This document shows, in pieces, positions 3,719 through 6,257 of a stretch of 6,257 nucleotides of DNA. Location: the NCBI GenBank assembly GCA_004322375.1, contig SCUC01000047.1:1-6257 (forward strand), given 5' to 3'. Origin of the DNA: Bacteroidota bacterium. GTDB taxonomy: Bacteria > Bacteroidota > Ignavibacteria > UBA10030 > SZUA-254. Each line of letters starts with the position of its first letter. The first letter of the stretch is position 1. The notes beneath the pieces were generated by a model. That model was not told where the DNA came from. It made no database searches and worked only from the letters and a program-made list of their open reading frames with translations. Made by a program: the position numbers and the translations under genes.

Positions 3719-6257
3719 ATGCCCACAGAATTAGCGTTTCAACCTGAATTTCACAAACGCCACATTGGCTCATCTGAGCAAGAGATTGAGGAAATGCTTG
3801 CCTCCGTAGGCGCAACTTCTCTCGATGGCTTTACAGAAAGTATCATCCCCGGCAATTTGCGCATATCTCGATTGTACCATCTTCCTTCAGCGATCAACGA
3901 ACATGAAGCGATAGCGGCATTAAAAAATATTGCTGCGAAAAATAACGTCTATCGCTCCCTGATTGGAATGGGGTATTACGATACGCTCACCCCGGCTGTT
4001 ATCCAGAGAAATATTTTAGAAAATCCCGGCTGGTACACACAATATACACCGTATCAAGCTGAAATATCGCAGGGACGAATGGAGGCGCTTCTCAATTTCC
4101 AAACGATGGTTATTGATCTTACGGGCTTGCCCATAGCCAACGCTTCGCTCCTTGACGAAGCGACAGCCGCGGCGGAAGCGATGATCATGATGTTCAACAT
4201 CAATGGCAAGCATACAAATGCGCAGTTTTTCGTTTCTGAGGATTGTCATCCTCAAACGATTGGAGTTCTCCAAACGCGCGCGAAACCGTTAAATATTCGC
4301 ATTATCATGGGGAAGTGGAATGAATTCCGGTTTTCTGAAGATGTGTTCGGAGCATTGGTGCAATACCCTGCAAGCGATGGAGCAATTTATGATTACAGGT
4401 CGTTCATCGAACAGGCTCATGCTGCAGGCGCGATGGTAGCCGTCGCCGCAGACATATTGAGCCTTGCCCTTCTCACTCCACCCGGAGAATTTGGCGCAGA
4501 CATTGCCTTCGGAAACACCCAGAGGTTTGGCGTACCACTCGGCTATGGTGGACCTCACGCGGCATTTTTTGCAACGAAAGATGAATACAAACGAAGCGTT
4601 CCGGGAAGAATCATCGGCGTTTCCATTGATTCCCAGGGTAACCCAGCGCTGCGCATGGCATTGCAAACGCGCGAACAGCACATTCGCCGGGAAAAAGCAA
4701 CGTCTAACATTTGCACGGCCCAAGCGTTGCTCGCCATTATGGCGAGCATGTACGCCGTGTATCATGGACCATCCGGAATTAAGGCAATTGCGGAGGGGGT
4801 TCATACTCTTACAAAAGTTCTTGCTCATGGATTGAAGCGGAGCGGTCATGCGATTGCGCATGAAGACTATTTTGATACGCTGAGAATTATCCCGGCGAAG
4901 GAAACGGTTCAGAATATGAAATCACGCGCAGAGGCAAAGCACATTAATCTCCGTTGGTTTGAAGATGGCTCGATTGGAATTTCTCTTGATGAGCGTTCAA
5001 CACAGAATGAAGTTGAAACGCTGTGGGAAATTTTCGCGGCAGGCAACCATCACCCCTTGAACATCACCCAGATCGCGAGCGAAGTGCATTCAGGATATCA
5101 TGGTTCCATGCAAAGGAGTTCTTCCTTTTTAACTCATCCTGTGTTTAACGCCTATCACCCGGAAACGAAGATGCTTCGCTATATTCGTTCGCTGGAGGCG
5201 AAAGATTTATCGTTGACAACGAGCATGATTCCGCTCGGTTCCTGCACGATGAAGTTGAACGCGACGACAGAGCTCTTTCCGGTTTCCTGGAAGGAATTCA
5301 ACGGCTTGCACCCGTTTACGCCCGTTGAGCAGGCGCAAGGGTACCGGGAATTGTTCAACCAGCTTGAAGGAATGTTACAAGAAATTACCGGATTTACCGG
5401 AGTATCGCTTCAGCCGAACGCGGGAGCGCAGGGAGAATATACCGGGCTGCTCGTCATTCGCGCGTATCACGAATCGCGCGGCGAGGAGCATCGCAACGTT
5501 TGCCTGATTCCGACTTCTGCACATGGAACAAACCCGGCAAGCGCGGTAATGGCGGGGATGAATATCGTTCTTATACGCTGCGAAGATAATGGCAACGTTG
5601 ACCTTGCCGACCTTGCCGCGAAGGCGAAACAACATGCGGCAAACCTCGCCGCGTTTATGATTACCTATCCATCAACCCATGGAGTGTTTGAAGAGGGCAT
5701 CAAGGACATGTGCGACATCATTCACCGGAACGGCGGTCTGGTGTATATGGACGGAGCGAACTTGAACGCGCAAGTAGGACTGTGCCGTCCGGCAGAGCTT
5801 GGCGCGGATGTTTGTCATATCAACTTGCATAAAACGTTTGCCATCCCGCATGGCGGCGGGGGTCCGGGGATGGGTCCCATTGCTGTTGCAGAACATCTTG
5901 CGCCATTTCTTCCGTCGCATCCGGTAATCCCTTGCGGCGGAAGCAACGCCATCGGTCCTGTTTCGGCGACGCCATGGGGAAGCGCGAGCATTCTGCCCAT
6001 ATCATGGGCGTATATTGCCATGCTTGGCGCCGAAGGAACGAAACGCGCTACGCAAGTTGCTATGTTGAACGCGAATTATATGGCTAAGCGATTGGAACGC
6101 TCATTTCCAATTCTCTATACGGGAATGAATGGCCGCGTTGCGCACGAATTTATACTCGATACGCGCGTAGTGAAAGCGGCGAGCGGCGTTGAAGCGGAGG
6201 ATATCTCCAAGCGGCTGATGGATTACGGATTTCACGCGCCGACAGTATCGTTCCCTG
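3719..6257 (+). CDS. gcvP: Glycine dehydrogenase (decarboxylating), P-protein, fused type, 3' end outside window
   Basis: GcvP is the PLP enzyme that decarboxylates glycine and passes the aminomethyl group to lipoyl-GcvH. The frame is open without stops for 846 codons to the window edge. The single-chain form is usually about 950 residues, so roughly 100 C-terminal residues are missing. The N-terminal half (GcvPA-like) shows RHIG (14-17), YTPYQAEISQGRMEALLNFQ (109-128) and QRFGVPLGYGGPHAAFF (268-284). The C-terminal half (GcvPB-like) shows GSCTMKLN (507-514), SAHGTNPASA (600-609), MDGANLNAQVG (677-687) and LHKTFAIPHGGGGPG (703-717), where Lys705 is the predicted PLP Schiff-base lysine. Ala708 stands where many fused P-proteins have Cys. 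Both halves on one chain make this the fused form, not the split gcvPA/gcvPB pair typical of Firmicutes and Thermotogae. The ATG at 3719 gives the family N-terminus; no upstream in-frame ATG or clear ribosome binding site was found. It follows gcvH by 158 bases, across a terminator. Confidence 0.97.
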   Translation, partial: MPTELAFQPEFHKRHIGSSEQEIEEMLASVGATSLDGFTESIIPGNLRISRLYHLPSAINEHEAIAALKNIAAKNNVYRSLIGMGYYDTLTPAVIQRNILENPGWYTQYTPYQAEISQGRMEALLNFQTMVIDLTGLPIANASLLDEATAAAEAMIMMFNINGKHTNAQFFVSEDCHPQTIGVLQTRAKPLNIRIIMGKWNEFRFSEDVFGALVQYPASDGAIYDYRSFIEQAHAAGAMVAVAADILSLALLTPPGEFGADIAFGNTQRFGVPLGYGGPHAAFFATKDEYKRSVPGRIIGVSIDSQGNPALRMALQTREQHIRREKATSNICTAQALLAIMASMYAVYHGPSGIKAIAEGVHTLTKVLAHGLKRSGHAIAHEDYFDTLRIIPAKETVQNMKSRAEAKHINLRWFEDGSIGISLDERSTQNEVETLWEIFAAGNHHPLNITQIASEVHSGYHGSMQRSSSFLTHPVFNAYHPETKMLRYIRSLEAKDLSLTTSMIPLGSCTMKLNATTELFPVSWKEFNGLHPFTPVEQAQGYRELFNQLEGMLQEITGFTGVSLQPNAGAQGEYTGLLVIRAYHESRGEEHRNVCLIPTSAHGTNPASAVMAGMNIVLIRCEDNGNVDLADLAAKAKQHAANLAAFMITYPSTHGVFEEGIKDMCDIIHRNGGLVYMDGANLNAQVGLCRPAELGADVCHINLHKTFAIPHGGGGPGMGPIAVAEHLAPFLPSHPVIPCGGSNAIGPVSATPWGSASILPISWAYIAMLGAEGTKRATQVAMLNANYMAKRLERSFPILYTGMNGRVAHEFILDTRVVKAASGVEAEDISKRLMDYGFHAPTVSFP

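Noticed and set aside
3612..3734. 40-codon open frame in the gcvP leader overlapping the gcvP start
   Set aside because: It has no ribosome binding site and no recognisable composition, and it overlaps gcvP in another frame. A regulatory leader peptide cannot be excluded but has no support.
4289..4861. 190-codon open frame on the - strand, and a 123-codon + frame at 4464-4835
   Set aside because: Both are shadows within gcvP, whose own frame is continuous and carries all family motifs there.
3719..6257. Possible frameshift or internal stop in gcvP
   Set aside because: I followed the frame line by line to the window edge; it is unbroken and the motifs appear in the expected order and spacing, so the gene is only truncated by the window.

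Overview
The window is an ordinary bacterial housekeeping segment with all genes on the + strand: efp (translation elongation factor P), accB and accC (biotin carrier and biotin carboxylase of acetyl-CoA carboxylase), gcvH (lipoyl carrier of the glycine cleavage system) and the first 846 codons of gcvP (a fused-type glycine decarboxylase that runs off the right edge). The C-terminal half of EF-P, the AccB N-terminus and the EF-P loop tip (Pro-Gly-Asn) recall proteins of the Bacteroidota/Chlorobi (FCB) group, possibly an uncultured lineage near Chlorobi, Ignavibacteria or KSB1. This placement is inferred from remembered family patterns and is only moderately secure.

Layout. Positions 1-190 hold non-coding palindromic repeat DNA: a MITE-like or REP-like element at 1-116, whose left end is probably cut by the window edge, and a weaker inverted repeat at about 131-189. 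An AT-rich leader with a good ribosome binding site precedes efp (297-863). accB follows after 21 bases (885-1361). A 368-base AT-rich non-coding block (1362-1729) made of nested inverted and direct repeats separates accB from accC (1730-3070), two genes that are normally almost contiguous. An 8-base tandem repeat starts on the accC stop codon (3065-3116). gcvH (3180-3560) is closed by a strong intrinsic terminator (3572-3605). gcvP starts at 3719 after a 113-base leader beyond the terminator.

How the genes work together. efp, accB, accC and gcvH may be one transcription unit, since no terminator is visible before 3572, although the 368-base insert could alter accC expression. gcvP needs either its own promoter or read-through. 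AccB (biotinyl-lysine) and AccC carry out the first half-reaction of malonyl-CoA synthesis. GcvH (lipoyl-lysine) receives the aminomethyl group from GcvP during glycine decarboxylation. gcvT and the carboxyltransferase genes are not in the window.

I found no convincing undescribed system. The points most worth following are the EF-P loop tip without Lys or Arg, the repeat block splitting accB from accC, the MITE-like element at the left edge, and the stop-codon-rich 8-base tandem repeat.
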